NCBI RefSeq assembly: GCF_035984545.1 | Contig: NZ_JAXCHP010000001.1 | Span: forward strand, 3,844,001 to 3,908,000 | Length of the DNA: 64,000 nucleotides | Reading direction: 5' to 3' | DNA from: Cryobacterium sp. GrIS_2_6 | GTDB taxonomy: Bacteria; Actinomycetota; Actinomycetes; Actinomycetales; Microbacteriaceae | In this document: positions 25,881 through 34,164 of the stretch, piece by piece | How the letters are laid out: each line of letters begins with the position of its first letter | How positions within the stretch are numbered: the stretch's first letter is position 1 | The notes under the pieces: model-generated | Told to the model about the DNA's origin: nothing | The model's input: the letters and a program-made list of their open reading frames with translations, nothing else | Database searches by the model: none | Translations under genes and position numbers: made by a program

Positions 25881-27140
25881 GTGAGCACCGCCACCGCCCC
25901 CATTTCCGTCGTCCGGCATCCGGGGGATGCCCTGACCCGGCCGCAGCGCCTGGTCTACGTGCTCGTGCTCGGAGCCCTCACCGCGCTCGGCCCGTTCACG
26001 ATCGACCTCTACCTGCCCGCGTTCCCCACGCTCGAGAGCGAACTCGGTGTCTCAGCGGCGGCCATCCAGCTGACCCTGACCGGGACCATGATTGGTTTCG
26101 GCTTCGGCCAGCTCGTCGTCGGGCCGTGGAGCGACCGGGTCGGTCGCCGCCTGCCCCTGCTCCTCGCGACCGGGTTCCATATCCTTGCCAGCGTCGGCGC
26201 CGCACTGTCCCAGGACATCGTCTGGCTCGGCGTCTTCCGGGTGCTGATGGGCTTCGGTGCGGCGGCGGGCGCGGTCGTCGCCCTCGCGATGGTGCGTGAC
26301 CTGTTCGGCGGCAAGCCGCTCGTGCGGATGCTGTCCCGGCTCGCCCTGGTCAGCGGGCTCGCCCCCGTGCTCGCCCCGGTGATCGGGTCGCAGCTCCTCC
26401 TCGTGATGAGCTGGCGCGGCATCTTCTGGGTGCTCGCCGGCTACGGCGTCGTCGTCGTCGTGGCGGTCGCGTTCCTGATCGTTGAGACCCTCCCCGTGCG
26501 GGAACGTCACGCCTCCGGGCACACCACGCTCGCCCAGCGCTACCGGGCCGTGCTCGGCGACCGCACCTTCGTCGGGGTCGCGATCATCGGAGCGATGACC
26601 TTCACCGGGCTGTTCTCCTACCTCTCGGCCTCGCCCTTCCTGTTCCAGCAGGTGTACGCCTTCAGCCCGCAGCAGTACGGGGTGCTGTTCGCGGTGAACT
26701 CGCTCGGCATCGTCGCGGGTGTGCAGATGTCCTCTGTGCTGATGCACCGTTTCAACGTCGCCCCGCAGTGGATCATCGTCGTGTCGACGCTCGTGCTGTT
26801 CACGGCGGCGATGGCGATCCTCGTACTCGACCGCGCCGGCGCCGGCCTCTGGGGTACCCTCGTGCCGCTCTGGGTGTTCATCGCCGCGTGCGGCTTCACC
26901 TTCCCGTCGGCGCAGGTGATCGCACTGGATGCGCACGGTCACGAGGCCGGGACCGCCGCGTCGCTGCTCGGCGCGGCCAACTTCGGGGTCGCGGGGCTGA
27001 TCTCCCCGATCGTCGGACTGCTCGGGGTCGGCACCGCCGTGCCGATGTCGGCGGTGATGGGCGTGACGGCCGTCGTCTCGATCGTCGTGCTGTGGACCCT
27101 CGTGCGGCCGCGGTCGCTGGGGACCCTCGACGCGGCCTGA
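25881..27140 (+). CDS. Bcr/CflA-type MFS drug-resistance transporter, paralog 1
   Basis: Twelve-helix proton-driven exporter, 419 residues from GTG 25881 (AGTGAGGA upstream); the open frame extends upstream without homology. Signatures are FTIDLYLPAFPTLESELGVS in helix 1, GQLVVGPWSDRVGRR in the helix 2-3 loop, and GFGAAAGAVVALAMVRD. Substrate is unknown; relatives export chloramphenicol, bicyclomycin or small dipeptides. A closely similar paralog lies at 29005, with a flavoprotein gene between the two. Confidence 0.9.
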   Translation: MSTATAPISVVRHPGDALTRPQRLVYVLVLGALTALGPFTIDLYLPAFPTLESELGVSAAAIQLTLTGTMIGFGFGQLVVGPWSDRVGRRLPLLLATGFHILASVGAALSQDIVWLGVFRVLMGFGAAAGAVVALAMVRDLFGGKPLVRMLSRLALVSGLAPVLAPVIGSQLLLVMSWRGIFWVLAGYGVVVVVAVAFLIVETLPVRERHASGHTTLAQRYRAVLGDRTFVGVAIIGAMTFTGLFSYLSASPFLFQQVYAFSPQQYGVLFAVNSLGIVAGVQMSSVLMHRFNVAPQWIIVVSTLVLFTAAMAILVLDRAGAGLWGTLVPLWVFIAACGFTFPSAQVIALDAHGHEAGTAASLLGAANFGVAGLISPIVGLLGVGTAVPMSAVMGVTAVVSIVVLWTLVRPRSLGTLDAA

Positions 27141-27191
27141 GCCGCGGGGCCCGCGCCGGGCATCCAGGCCTGGACTGAAGCGGATGCCTCC

Positions 27192-27253
27192 GCCGGCAAA
27201 CGCAGGATGAGCGGGTCGGTGAGGCCGTGACAGCCTCAGCGGCGGCGTGATCC
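27192..27253. repeat. duplicated 62-bp hairpin segment, copy 1
   Basis: 54 of 62 bases match 28801-28862. It contains the conserved 6-bp stem TGAGGC-N7-GCCTCA. It lies 87 bases upstream of the flavoprotein gene; copy 2 lies upstream of the second exporter. Confidence 0.7.
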
Positions 27254-27339
27254 AAAGTTTCTGCGGACTTTCGGGCGGTTTTCAGATGAGTCGGCCACAG
27301 TGGGCGGACAGTCAAGCCCACAAGTCCGAGGAGACCGCC

Positions 27340-28770
27340 GTGCCCGAATCGCATCCTGACCCTGACCGCCCGGCCGATCACTTCGACATTGTCGTCATCG
27401 GCGCCGGACCGGCAGGGACAGCCGCAGCGCTCCGCGCCGCGGAACTGGGCGCACGGGTGGCGGTCGTGGAAGCGGACCGGCTCGGCGGCACCTGTGTCAA
27501 CACCGGATGTGTGCCGACGCGGGTACTCGCCAAGACGGCCCGCCTCATCCGCGAGGCGCGCTCGCTCGGCGGCTATGGGATCGTTGTCTCCGATCCGTGG
27601 ATTGAGTGGCCCGCCGTGGTGCGTCACGTGCAGACCCAGGTCGACAAAGTGCGGTCGATCAAAAACGAGGCAGAGCGTTTCACGGCCGCCGGGATCACAC
27701 TGGTGCTCGAGGGCCGTGCCCGATTCACCGGTCCGCACACGGTCGTGCTCGACACCGGCCGCTCCTTGACCGCTGACACCTTCCTGGTCTGCGTCGGCGG
27801 GCACTCGCGCCGGCTGCCGGTGCCCGGTGCGGAACTCGCGACGGTCCCCGAGGCGGTTCTCGACCTTCCGGGCCTCCCGAATCGGGTCGCGGTGATCGGG
27901 GCGGGCAACACAGGTGCCCAGCTGGTCACCGTGTTCAGCGCCTTCGGTTCCCGGGTGACGGTGCTCGATGTCGCGCCGCGCATCCTGATGGCCTCCGACG
28001 CCGATATCGCAGTGACGGTGAGCGACGCCTTCCGGTCCAACGGCGTGGCGATCCACACGGGGATCGACACGATCACGAGTCTGGAGCGGGCGAGCGACGG
28101 GGCGATCACACTCCGCTGGGTCGAGGGCGGGCATCCGTTCGCCGCAGACTTCGACGCCGTGATCATGTCCACGGGCTGGCCGGCGGACGTTGAGGACCTC
28201 GGCCTCGCGGCGGCGGGTATCGCAACCGAGCGCTCTGCCATCCCCGTTGATCGGTACTTCCGATCGGTCGTTCCGCACATCTTCGCCGTCGGGGACGCCA
28301 ACGGGCGCGACATGCTCGTGCAGGCGGCCCAATTCGAGGGTGAGGCGGCTGCGGAGAACGCCGTGCTCGATGCCAACCGTCGCACGCCGCACCACCTGTT
28401 GCCGGCCGGCGGGTTCACCGATCCCGACTACGCCGGGGTCGGTCTGACCGAAGCGGATGCCCGTGCGCGCGACCCGCACTGCGTCGTCGCGGTCATACGG
28501 TACTCGGGCCTCGATCGTGCCGTGATCGACGACAGGGAACGCGGATTCCTCAAACTCATCTCCGACCGCCGGCGGGAACTGATCCTCGGGGCACATGCGA
28601 CGGGGGAGAACGCCGTGGAAGTGGTCCAGTCCGTGACCACGGCCATGGCCGCGGGCGTCGACGTGGCAACCCTCGCCCGGGTGCGGTTCGCCTACCCGAC
28701 ATACAGCGCGGTGATCGGCATCGCCGCCAGGCAGCTCCTCGCCGAGCAGCCGGACGGGCGAACCGCCTAA
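27340..28770 (+). CDS. FAD-dependent pyridine-nucleotide disulfide oxidoreductase
   Basis: Flavoprotein reductase of 476 residues. The GTG at 27340 is chosen because GAGGAG lies six bases upstream; ATG 27286 is an alternative. Domain order is an FAD-binding loop VIGAGPAGTAAALRAAE, redox-active disulfide CVNTGC, NAD(P)-binding loop VIGAGNTGAQLV, a second FAD contact FAVGDANGRDM, and a dimerisation domain. The C-terminal catalytic His-Pro of lipoamide dehydrogenase is replaced by AYPTYSAV, so it is not a standard Lpd. It may be a mercuric-reductase-like, quinone or thiol reductase. Substrate is unknown. Confidence 0.85.
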   Translation: MPESHPDPDRPADHFDIVVIGAGPAGTAAALRAAELGARVAVVEADRLGGTCVNTGCVPTRVLAKTARLIREARSLGGYGIVVSDPWIEWPAVVRHVQTQVDKVRSIKNEAERFTAAGITLVLEGRARFTGPHTVVLDTGRSLTADTFLVCVGGHSRRLPVPGAELATVPEAVLDLPGLPNRVAVIGAGNTGAQLVTVFSAFGSRVTVLDVAPRILMASDADIAVTVSDAFRSNGVAIHTGIDTITSLERASDGAITLRWVEGGHPFAADFDAVIMSTGWPADVEDLGLAAAGIATERSAIPVDRYFRSVVPHIFAVGDANGRDMLVQAAQFEGEAAAENAVLDANRRTPHHLLPAGGFTDPDYAGVGLTEADARARDPHCVVAVIRYSGLDRAVIDDRERGFLKLISDRRRELILGAHATGENAVEVVQSVTTAMAAGVDVATLARVRFAYPTYSAVIGIAARQLLAEQPDGRTA

Positions 28771-28800
28771 GCGCGACGCGGCCCGACCCCCGGGGCCGGC

Positions 28801-28862
28801 GCCGTCAAACGCAGGAGGAGCGGGTCTGTGAGGCCAGGACAGCCTCAACGGCTGCGTGGTCC
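28801..28862. repeat. duplicated 62-bp hairpin segment, copy 2
   Basis: 87 percent identical to 27192-27253 by direct comparison, with the stem TGAGGC-N7-GCCTCA kept. It lies 142 bases upstream of exporter paralog 2. Confidence 0.7.
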
Positions 28863-29004
28863 TGCATTCGCTCCGGGGCCGACTCGGTCGGCCGCGACGT
28901 AGGCTGGACACAGGTGCGACCTGGCACCCTGGGGACTTTCGACGCAACCTGACCCGGCCTGCGGCATCCGTTGCCTGCGGGAAGTGACCTGAGGAGCACC
29001 CGCC

Positions 29005-30282
29005 GTGACCACCGAATCCCTGACCGTGATCACCGCTGCAGACCTGCGGGCGACCGGACGGCACCCGGGTGATGCCCTGTCCCGCGGACAACGGCTCGTC
29101 TACGTGCTCATTCTCGGCGCGCTCACGGCCCTCGGCCCGTTCACCATCGACCTGTACCTGCCCGCGTTCCCGACTCTGCAGAGCGAGCTCGGCGTCTCGG
29201 CGGCCGCCATCCAGCTGACCCTGACCGGCACCATGGTCGGGTTCGGGCTCGGCCAGCTCATCGTCGGGCCGTGGAGTGACAAGGTCGGGCGCCGCCTTCC
29301 GCTCATGCTCGCGGCCGGCTTCCACATTGCGAGCAGCGTCGGCGCCGCGCTCTCGCCCGACATCGTCTGGCTCGGTGTCTTCCGCGTGCTGATGGGCTTC
29401 GGCGCCGCGGCGGGCGTCGTCGTCGCCCTCGCCATGGTGCGCGATCTGTTCGGCGGCAAGCCGCTCGTGCGGATGCTGTCCCGTCTGGCCCTGATCAGCG
29501 GACTCGCGCCCGTGGTCGCGCCGGTTCTCGGTTCGCAGCTGCTGCTCGTGATGAACTGGCGCGGCATCTTCATCGTTCTCGCCGGGTATGGCGCTGTCGT
29601 GATCTCTGCGGTCGCCATCTGGATCGTCGAGACCCGGCCGGTGAACGAGCGCCACCACGCCGGGCATAGCACCCTCGGCCAGCGTTACCGGGCGGTGCTC
29701 GGCGACCGCACCTTCGTCGGCGTCGCGATAGTCGGCGCGATGACCTTCACCGGGCTGTTCTCCTACCTGTCGGCGTCGTCGTTCCTGTTCCAGCAGGTCT
29801 ACGCGTTCACGCCGCAGCAATACGGGGTGCTGTTCGCGGCGAACTCCCTCGGCATCGTCGTCGGGGTGCAGACGAGCTCCCGGCTGATGCACCGTCACAA
29901 CGTCGCCCCGCAGTGGATCCTGGCCTGTTCGACGGCCGCACTCGCTGTGTTCGCGACCCTGATGCTCGTGCTCGGCCTCGTCGACGCCGGGCTCTGGGGC
30001 GTGATCGTGCCGCTCTGGTTCTTCATCGCCGCGTGCGGCTTCACCTTCCCCTCCGTGCAGGTGATCGCGCTCAACGCGCATCCGCACGAGGCGGGCACGG
30101 CGGCGTCGCTCCTCGGGGCGGGCAACTACGGGCTCGCTGGTCTCGTCTCGCCGGTCGTCGGGATGCTCGGGGTCTCGACCGCGGTGCCGATGGCCGCGGT
30201 CATGCTCGGAACCGCGCTCGCCTCGGTGTGCTCCCTGTGGTTCGTGTTGCGCCCGCGGACGGTCCCGCGCCTCGCTCACTGA
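29005..30282 (+). CDS. Bcr/CflA-type MFS drug-resistance transporter, paralog 2
   Basis: Exporter of 425 residues from a GTG start (GAGGAG upstream). It is closely similar to the protein at 25881 along its whole length. For example, FTIDLYLPAFPTLQSELGVS and MVRDLFGGKPLVRMLSRLAL are nearly unchanged, while the first 30 residues differ. Twelve membrane helices are expected. The similarity at both protein and intergenic level points to a local duplication that now brackets the flavoprotein gene. Confidence 0.9.
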   Translation: MTTESLTVITAADLRATGRHPGDALSRGQRLVYVLILGALTALGPFTIDLYLPAFPTLQSELGVSAAAIQLTLTGTMVGFGLGQLIVGPWSDKVGRRLPLMLAAGFHIASSVGAALSPDIVWLGVFRVLMGFGAAAGVVVALAMVRDLFGGKPLVRMLSRLALISGLAPVVAPVLGSQLLLVMNWRGIFIVLAGYGAVVISAVAIWIVETRPVNERHHAGHSTLGQRYRAVLGDRTFVGVAIVGAMTFTGLFSYLSASSFLFQQVYAFTPQQYGVLFAANSLGIVVGVQTSSRLMHRHNVAPQWILACSTAALAVFATLMLVLGLVDAGLWGVIVPLWFFIAACGFTFPSVQVIALNAHPHEAGTAASLLGAGNYGLAGLVSPVVGMLGVSTAVPMAAVMLGTALASVCSLWFVLRPRTVPRLAH

Positions 30283-30328
30283 GCGCCGCGCCGTTCTCCG
30301 CGCCCGCCCGTTGCCGAACGCTTGCCGA

Positions 30329-30370
30329 TACGGACAATAGTGGCCGGCGCACCGGCAACACGTGTCCGTA
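30329..30370. terminator. nested hairpin downstream of exporter 2
   Basis: TACGGACA (30329-30336) pairs with TGTCCGTA (30363-30370), enclosing a second stem GCCGG-CGCA-CCGGC. It lies between the exporter stop and the PAP2 promoter and could be a terminator or an operator. Confidence 0.45.
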
Positions 30371-30394
30371 GCGGGAACAGTTGCGGCGGTCGTT

Positions 30395-30400
30395 TAACAT
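30395..30400 (+). promoter_or_regulatory. leaderless -10 box of the PAP2 gene
   Basis: TAACAT followed by exactly six bases and the ATG, so transcription should begin at or next to the start codon. Confidence 0.6.
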
Positions 30401-30406
30401 GGGCTG

Positions 30407-31153
30407 ATGGACGATGACAGCGCCCGCGCACCCGAGCCAGAACCCGCACCCGTCGTCGCCCCGGAAGCCGCGGCGGCCCCGGCGGCGCGCCGCATCGCCC
30501 GGCGCTGGCCTCTCCTCAGTGGTCTCGTGGCGGTGCTGCTCGCCGCGGGCCTCGGTGCCCTGATCGTCTTTCGTGACAACGGGAACCCGCTCGGTATCGA
30601 CACCGAGTGGATGGACGAGATCATCGAGCACCGGGCGCCGATCTGGGAGTACGCCTCGCTCGTGATGAACTTCCTCGGCGCGGGAATCGCCGGGGTCGTG
30701 ATCATCCCGGTCCTGATCCTGGTGGGACTGCTCCTCCTGAAGCGTCCGTGGGCGGCGGGCTACTACGTGGCGGCAACGCTGGTCAGTTCCGCGCTCGTGC
30801 AACTGCTCAAGAACCTCTTCGGCCGCGCCCGCCCTCAGGACATGCTGGTCACGAGTGATTTCGGTTCATTCCCCTCTGGGCATGTAGCGAATGCCGCGAC
30901 GATGGTCGTCTGTCTCGCGCTGATCTTCCCGAAGGTGTGGGTCTGGGTGACCGGCACGATCTGGGTCGTCGCGATGATGGTCAGTCGCACCTACCTCGGT
31001 GCGCACTGGCTCACCGACACCTTCGGCGGCCTGCTGCTCGGCATCGGAGTAGCCGTGCTGCTCTGGGCGCCCGTCGCCGCGAAACTGGACGGCGAGCGCC
31101 GGCTGGCCCGCCGGCATCCCCCCGCCCCCGAACCAGTTCGACCGGCTTCGTGA
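30407..31153 (+). CDS. PAP2-family membrane phosphatase
   Basis: Integral membrane phosphatase of the phosphatidate/undecaprenyl-pyrophosphate type, 248 residues with about five to six helices after a proline/alanine-rich cytoplasmic N-terminus of 30 residues. The three phosphatase motifs are complete: KNLFGRARP, SFPSGH and SRTYLGAHWLTD. The active site would face outward. No ribosome site is visible, and translation is probably leaderless. Its last codons overlap the dispersed repeat at 31130. Confidence 0.9.
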   Translation: MDDDSARAPEPEPAPVVAPEAAAAPAARRIARRWPLLSGLVAVLLAAGLGALIVFRDNGNPLGIDTEWMDEIIEHRAPIWEYASLVMNFLGAGIAGVVIIPVLILVGLLLLKRPWAAGYYVAATLVSSALVQLLKNLFGRARPQDMLVTSDFGSFPSGHVANAATMVVCLALIFPKVWVWVTGTIWVVAMMVSRTYLGAHWLTDTFGGLLLGIGVAVLLWAPVAAKLDGERRLARRHPPAPEPVRPAS

Positions 31154-31214
31154 GGTGTGAGGTCGTGGGACGGCTTTTTCGGACCGTTTGAGCCAAAAAC
31201 TCCGTCGAATTGGT
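31130..31214. repeat. dispersed inverted-repeat element, copy 2 of 3
   Basis: The left arm GAACCAGTTCGACCGG is degenerate (12 of 16 match copy 1). The right arm CCAAAAACTCCGTCGAAT is conserved, and the core keeps CGTGGGA and GTTTGAGC. The left arm overlaps the last eight codons of the PAP2 gene. Confidence 0.65.
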
Positions 31215-31249
31215 GGGCGTGCAGGGCTGACAACACCGGATGCGCGCGG

Positions 31250-31255
31250 TAGCGT
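31250..31255 (+). promoter_or_regulatory. leaderless -10 box of the saccharopine-dehydrogenase-like gene
   Basis: TAGCGT, six bases, then ATG 31262. Confidence 0.6.
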
Positions 31256-31261
31256 CGTCGA

Positions 31262-32563
31262 ATGAGAATCCTCCTAGTCGGGGCGGGCGGCGTCGGTGAC
31301 GCGTTCGCGAAGATCATCGCTCGCCGGTCGTTCTTCGAGCGGGTGATCGTGAGCGACTACGACCTCGGCCGGGCGGAACGGACGATTGCAGCCGTCGCAG
31401 CGAAATACGGTGACGAGAGCGCGGCCCGGTTCACAGCGGCCCAGATCGATGCGGGGGATCCGGACCGCGTCGCATCCGTCGCCCGGGAACACGGCGCGAC
31501 GCACGTGATGAACGCGGTCGAGCCGAAGTTCGTGCCGAGCGTGTTCGCCGGGGCGCTCGCCGCAGGCTGCGACTACCTCGACATGGCGGCGAGCCTCTCT
31601 GAGCCGCACCCGACCGACCCGTACCACGAGACCGGCGTCAAGCTCGGTGACGACCAGTTCGCGCTCGCCGCAGACTGGGAGACCGCCGGAAGGCTCGCCC
31701 TCGTCGGGATGGGCGTCGAGCCGGGGCTGTCCGACGTGTTCGCCCGGTACGCTGCCGACCACCTGTTCAGCGAGATCGACGAGCTCGGCACCCGCGACGG
31801 CGCCAATCTCGTCGTGCGCGACGAGTCCGGTGCCGAGATCTTCGCGCCTTCGTTCAGTATCTGGACCACGATCGAGGAGTGCCTGAACCCGCCGGTGATC
31901 TTCGAGAAGGACCGCGGCTGGTTCACGACGCAGCCGTTCAGCGAACCGGAGATCTTCGACTTCCCTGAGGGGATCGGCCCGGTCGAGTGCGTCAACGTCG
32001 AGCACGAAGAGGTGTTGCTGATGCCGCGCTGGCTCGACGCGAAGCGGGTCACCTTCAAGTACGGGCTCGGTGAGGAGTTCATCGGCGTGTTGCAGACCCT
32101 GCACCGCCTCGGCCTCGACAGCGTGACCCCGGTGCGCGTGCGCAGTGAGTCCGGGCCGGTCTGGGTCGCGCCCCGCGACGTCGTCGCGGCGAGCCTGCCC
32201 GACCCGGCCACGATCGGACCTCGGATGACCGGGAAGACCTGCGCCGGGGTCTGGGTCACGGGCACGGGGATCGACGGGAAGCCGCGTGAGGTATACCTGT
32301 ACCACGTGAGCGACAACGAGTGGACGATGCGCGAGTACGACGCCCAGTGCGTGGTCTGGCAAACCGCCCTCAACCCGGTGGTCGCTCTCGAACTGCTCGC
32401 GACCGGGGCCTGGAGCGGCCTCGGTGTCCTCGGCCCCGAGGCGTTCGACGCGAAAGCGTTCCTCGACCTGATGAGCGCGAGCGAGGCATCCGGCGGGTAT
32501 GGCGAGCCCTGGGGGATGGAAGACCGGCTGGTGCGGCCCGCTTCCGCGGCCGACTTGGCATGA
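31262..32563 (+). CDS. saccharopine dehydrogenase-like protein
   Basis: NAD(P)-dependent oxidoreductase of 433 residues. The Rossmann loop ILLVGAGGVGDAFAKIIAR opens the protein, followed by SDYDLGRAERTIAAV and the family segment AAGCDYLDMAAS. The C-terminal half is the saccharopine-dehydrogenase alpha/beta domain with GMGVEPGLSDVFARYAADHL. The substrate is not known; relatives act on saccharopine or carboxy(nor)spermidine. It overlaps the next gene by four bases (ATGA), so the two probably work in one amine or amino-acid pathway. Confidence 0.85.
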   Translation: MRILLVGAGGVGDAFAKIIARRSFFERVIVSDYDLGRAERTIAAVAAKYGDESAARFTAAQIDAGDPDRVASVAREHGATHVMNAVEPKFVPSVFAGALAAGCDYLDMAASLSEPHPTDPYHETGVKLGDDQFALAADWETAGRLALVGMGVEPGLSDVFARYAADHLFSEIDELGTRDGANLVVRDESGAEIFAPSFSIWTTIEECLNPPVIFEKDRGWFTTQPFSEPEIFDFPEGIGPVECVNVEHEEVLLMPRWLDAKRVTFKYGLGEEFIGVLQTLHRLGLDSVTPVRVRSESGPVWVAPRDVVAASLPDPATIGPRMTGKTCAGVWVTGTGIDGKPREVYLYHVSDNEWTMREYDAQCVVWQTALNPVVALELLATGAWSGLGVLGPEAFDAKAFLDLMSASEASGGYGEPWGMEDRLVRPASAADLA

Positions 32564-33972
32564 TCAACGGCGAGATCTCGTTCTGGTGGAACCAGCTCGG
32601 CCGGCCGACGCCGGGCCCGCCGCTGCCCGGTGCCCTCCGCGCCGACGTCTGCATCGTGGGGGCCGGCTACACCGGACTCTGGACCGCCTACTACCTGAAG
32701 AAGGCGGCACCCGGCCTGCGCATCGTGATCCTCGAGCAGCGCTTCGCCGGCTACGGGGCCTCCGGGCGGAACGGTGGCTGGCTGACGAACTCGATCACCG
32801 GAGGCCGCGAGCAGTATGTCGCCACCCACGGGCGCGACTCCGCCGCCCGGTTCCAGGCCGCGATGAACTACACCGTCGACGAGGTGATCCGGGTCGCCGC
32901 AGCCGAGGGCATCGACGCCGACATCGTCAAGGGCGGCGAGTTCACTGTCGCGTGCGACGTGCCCCAGCAGCGGCGGCTCGAGGCGAGCGTCCGGGCCGAA
33001 CAGCAGTGGGCGGAAACGGATGTGGAGCTCCTGACGGCCGCGGAGGCATCCGCTCGCGTGAACGTCGTCGGAGCCACGGGAGCGATGTGGCACCCGCACT
33101 GTGCTCGCATTCACCCGGCGAAACTCGCCGCGGGACTTGCCAGGGTCGTCGAGGCGCTCGGCGTCGAGATCTACGAGGACACCACGGTCACCGAGATCAC
33201 GCCGCACCGCGCGGTCACGGCACGCGGCGTCGTCGCCGCGGACGTCGTCGTGCGGGCGACCGAAGGCTTCACCGCGGGACTCCGCGGTCTGCACCGGGCC
33301 TGGCTGCCGATGAACTCGTCGCTGATCGCGACCGCGCCGCTCGCTCCGGCGGTCTGGGAGAGCATCGGCTGGGACGCTTGCGAGACCCTCGGCGACATGG
33401 CGCACGCCTACATGTACGCCCAGCGCACCGCCGACGACCGCATCGCGATCGGCGGCCGCGGGGTGCCGTACCGTTTCGGGTCACGGACGGATTCGGACGG
33501 GCATACCCCGGCGGGCACGATCGACGCGCTGCGCGGCATCCTGAATGGGTTCTTCCCCGCGACGACCGGGGTGTCGATCGACCACGCCTGGTCAGGCGTG
33601 CTCGGCGTACCCCGGGACTGGGCCGCGACGGTCGGCCTCGACCCGGCGACCGGGCTCGCCTGGGCGGGCGGGTACGTCGGAACCGGGGTCGCGACCACGA
33701 ACCTGGCCGGGCGCACGCTGACCGAGTTGATCCTCGCGCGGGCCGCCGGAAACGCCCCGGGCGGTGCGGCCGGTGCTGGGGCCGCGCTGAGTGAGCTGCC
33801 CTGGGTCAACCACCGGGTGCGGAACTGGGAGCCCGAGCCGCTGCGCTGGCTTGCGGTGACCGGGCTCTATCGCGCGTACGGGATCGCGGACCGCGCCGAG
33901 CACGGCGGCCGCCGCACGACGACGTCGCCGCTCGCGACGCTCGCCGACCGCGTCTCGGGCCGAGGGCACTGA
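32560..33972 (+). CDS. FAD-dependent amine/amino-acid oxidoreductase (DAO family)
   Basis: Flavoprotein of 470 residues from ATG 32560, coupled by ATGA overlap to the preceding gene. The dinucleotide loop is VCIVGAGYTGLWTAYYLKK, then ASGRNGGWLTNSITGG, an arrangement typical of gamma-glutamylputrescine oxidase and related DAO enzymes. The C-terminal FAD segment is AWAGGYVGTGVATTNLAGR. The pairing with a saccharopine-dehydrogenase-like enzyme suggests polyamine or lysine-type catabolism, which is an inference. The TGA overlaps the first bases of a dispersed repeat. Confidence 0.86.
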   Translation: MINGEISFWWNQLGRPTPGPPLPGALRADVCIVGAGYTGLWTAYYLKKAAPGLRIVILEQRFAGYGASGRNGGWLTNSITGGREQYVATHGRDSAARFQAAMNYTVDEVIRVAAAEGIDADIVKGGEFTVACDVPQQRRLEASVRAEQQWAETDVELLTAAEASARVNVVGATGAMWHPHCARIHPAKLAAGLARVVEALGVEIYEDTTVTEITPHRAVTARGVVAADVVVRATEGFTAGLRGLHRAWLPMNSSLIATAPLAPAVWESIGWDACETLGDMAHAYMYAQRTADDRIAIGGRGVPYRFGSRTDSDGHTPAGTIDALRGILNGFFPATTGVSIDHAWSGVLGVPRDWAATVGLDPATGLAWAGGYVGTGVATTNLAGRTLTELILARAAGNAPGGAAGAGAALSELPWVNHRVRNWEPEPLRWLAVTGLYRAYGIADRAEHGGRRTTTSPLATLADRVSGRGH

Positions 33973-34055
33973 ACCGATTCGACGGAGTTTTTGGGTGTCG
34001 AACACGTGGGAGCGCGGTTTGAGGCCTGAAAGCCGAAAATCTCCGTCGAATTGGT
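33971..34055. repeat. dispersed inverted-repeat element, copy 3 of 3
   Basis: Left arm GAACCGATTCGACGGAG and right arm CTCCGTCGAATTGGT, core CGTGGGAGCGCGGTTTGA. It begins inside the stop codon of the oxidoreductase gene. Length and core match the copies at 8465 and 31130. Confidence 0.75.
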
Positions 34056-34164
34056 GAGGGGCTACGGGCGTCCGGGCCTGCCGCGTGGCCCCGGCGTGGT
34101 CCCGGGTGGCGGCCGCGGCAGATGCCCTGGGCCGGCCCGGCCGCAGATGTGGTCTACTCGAGGC

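Noticed and set aside
23150..25903. Long minus-strand open frame opposite gguB and the ROK gene
   Set aside because: Composition is that of an antisense frame, and the plus-strand genes are clearly homologous to known families.
26896..30279. Very long open frame on the minus strand (over 1,100 codons)
   Set aside because: It is antisense to two MFS genes and the flavoprotein, with arginine/histidine/glutamate-rich low-complexity translation typical of antisense frames in high-GC DNA.
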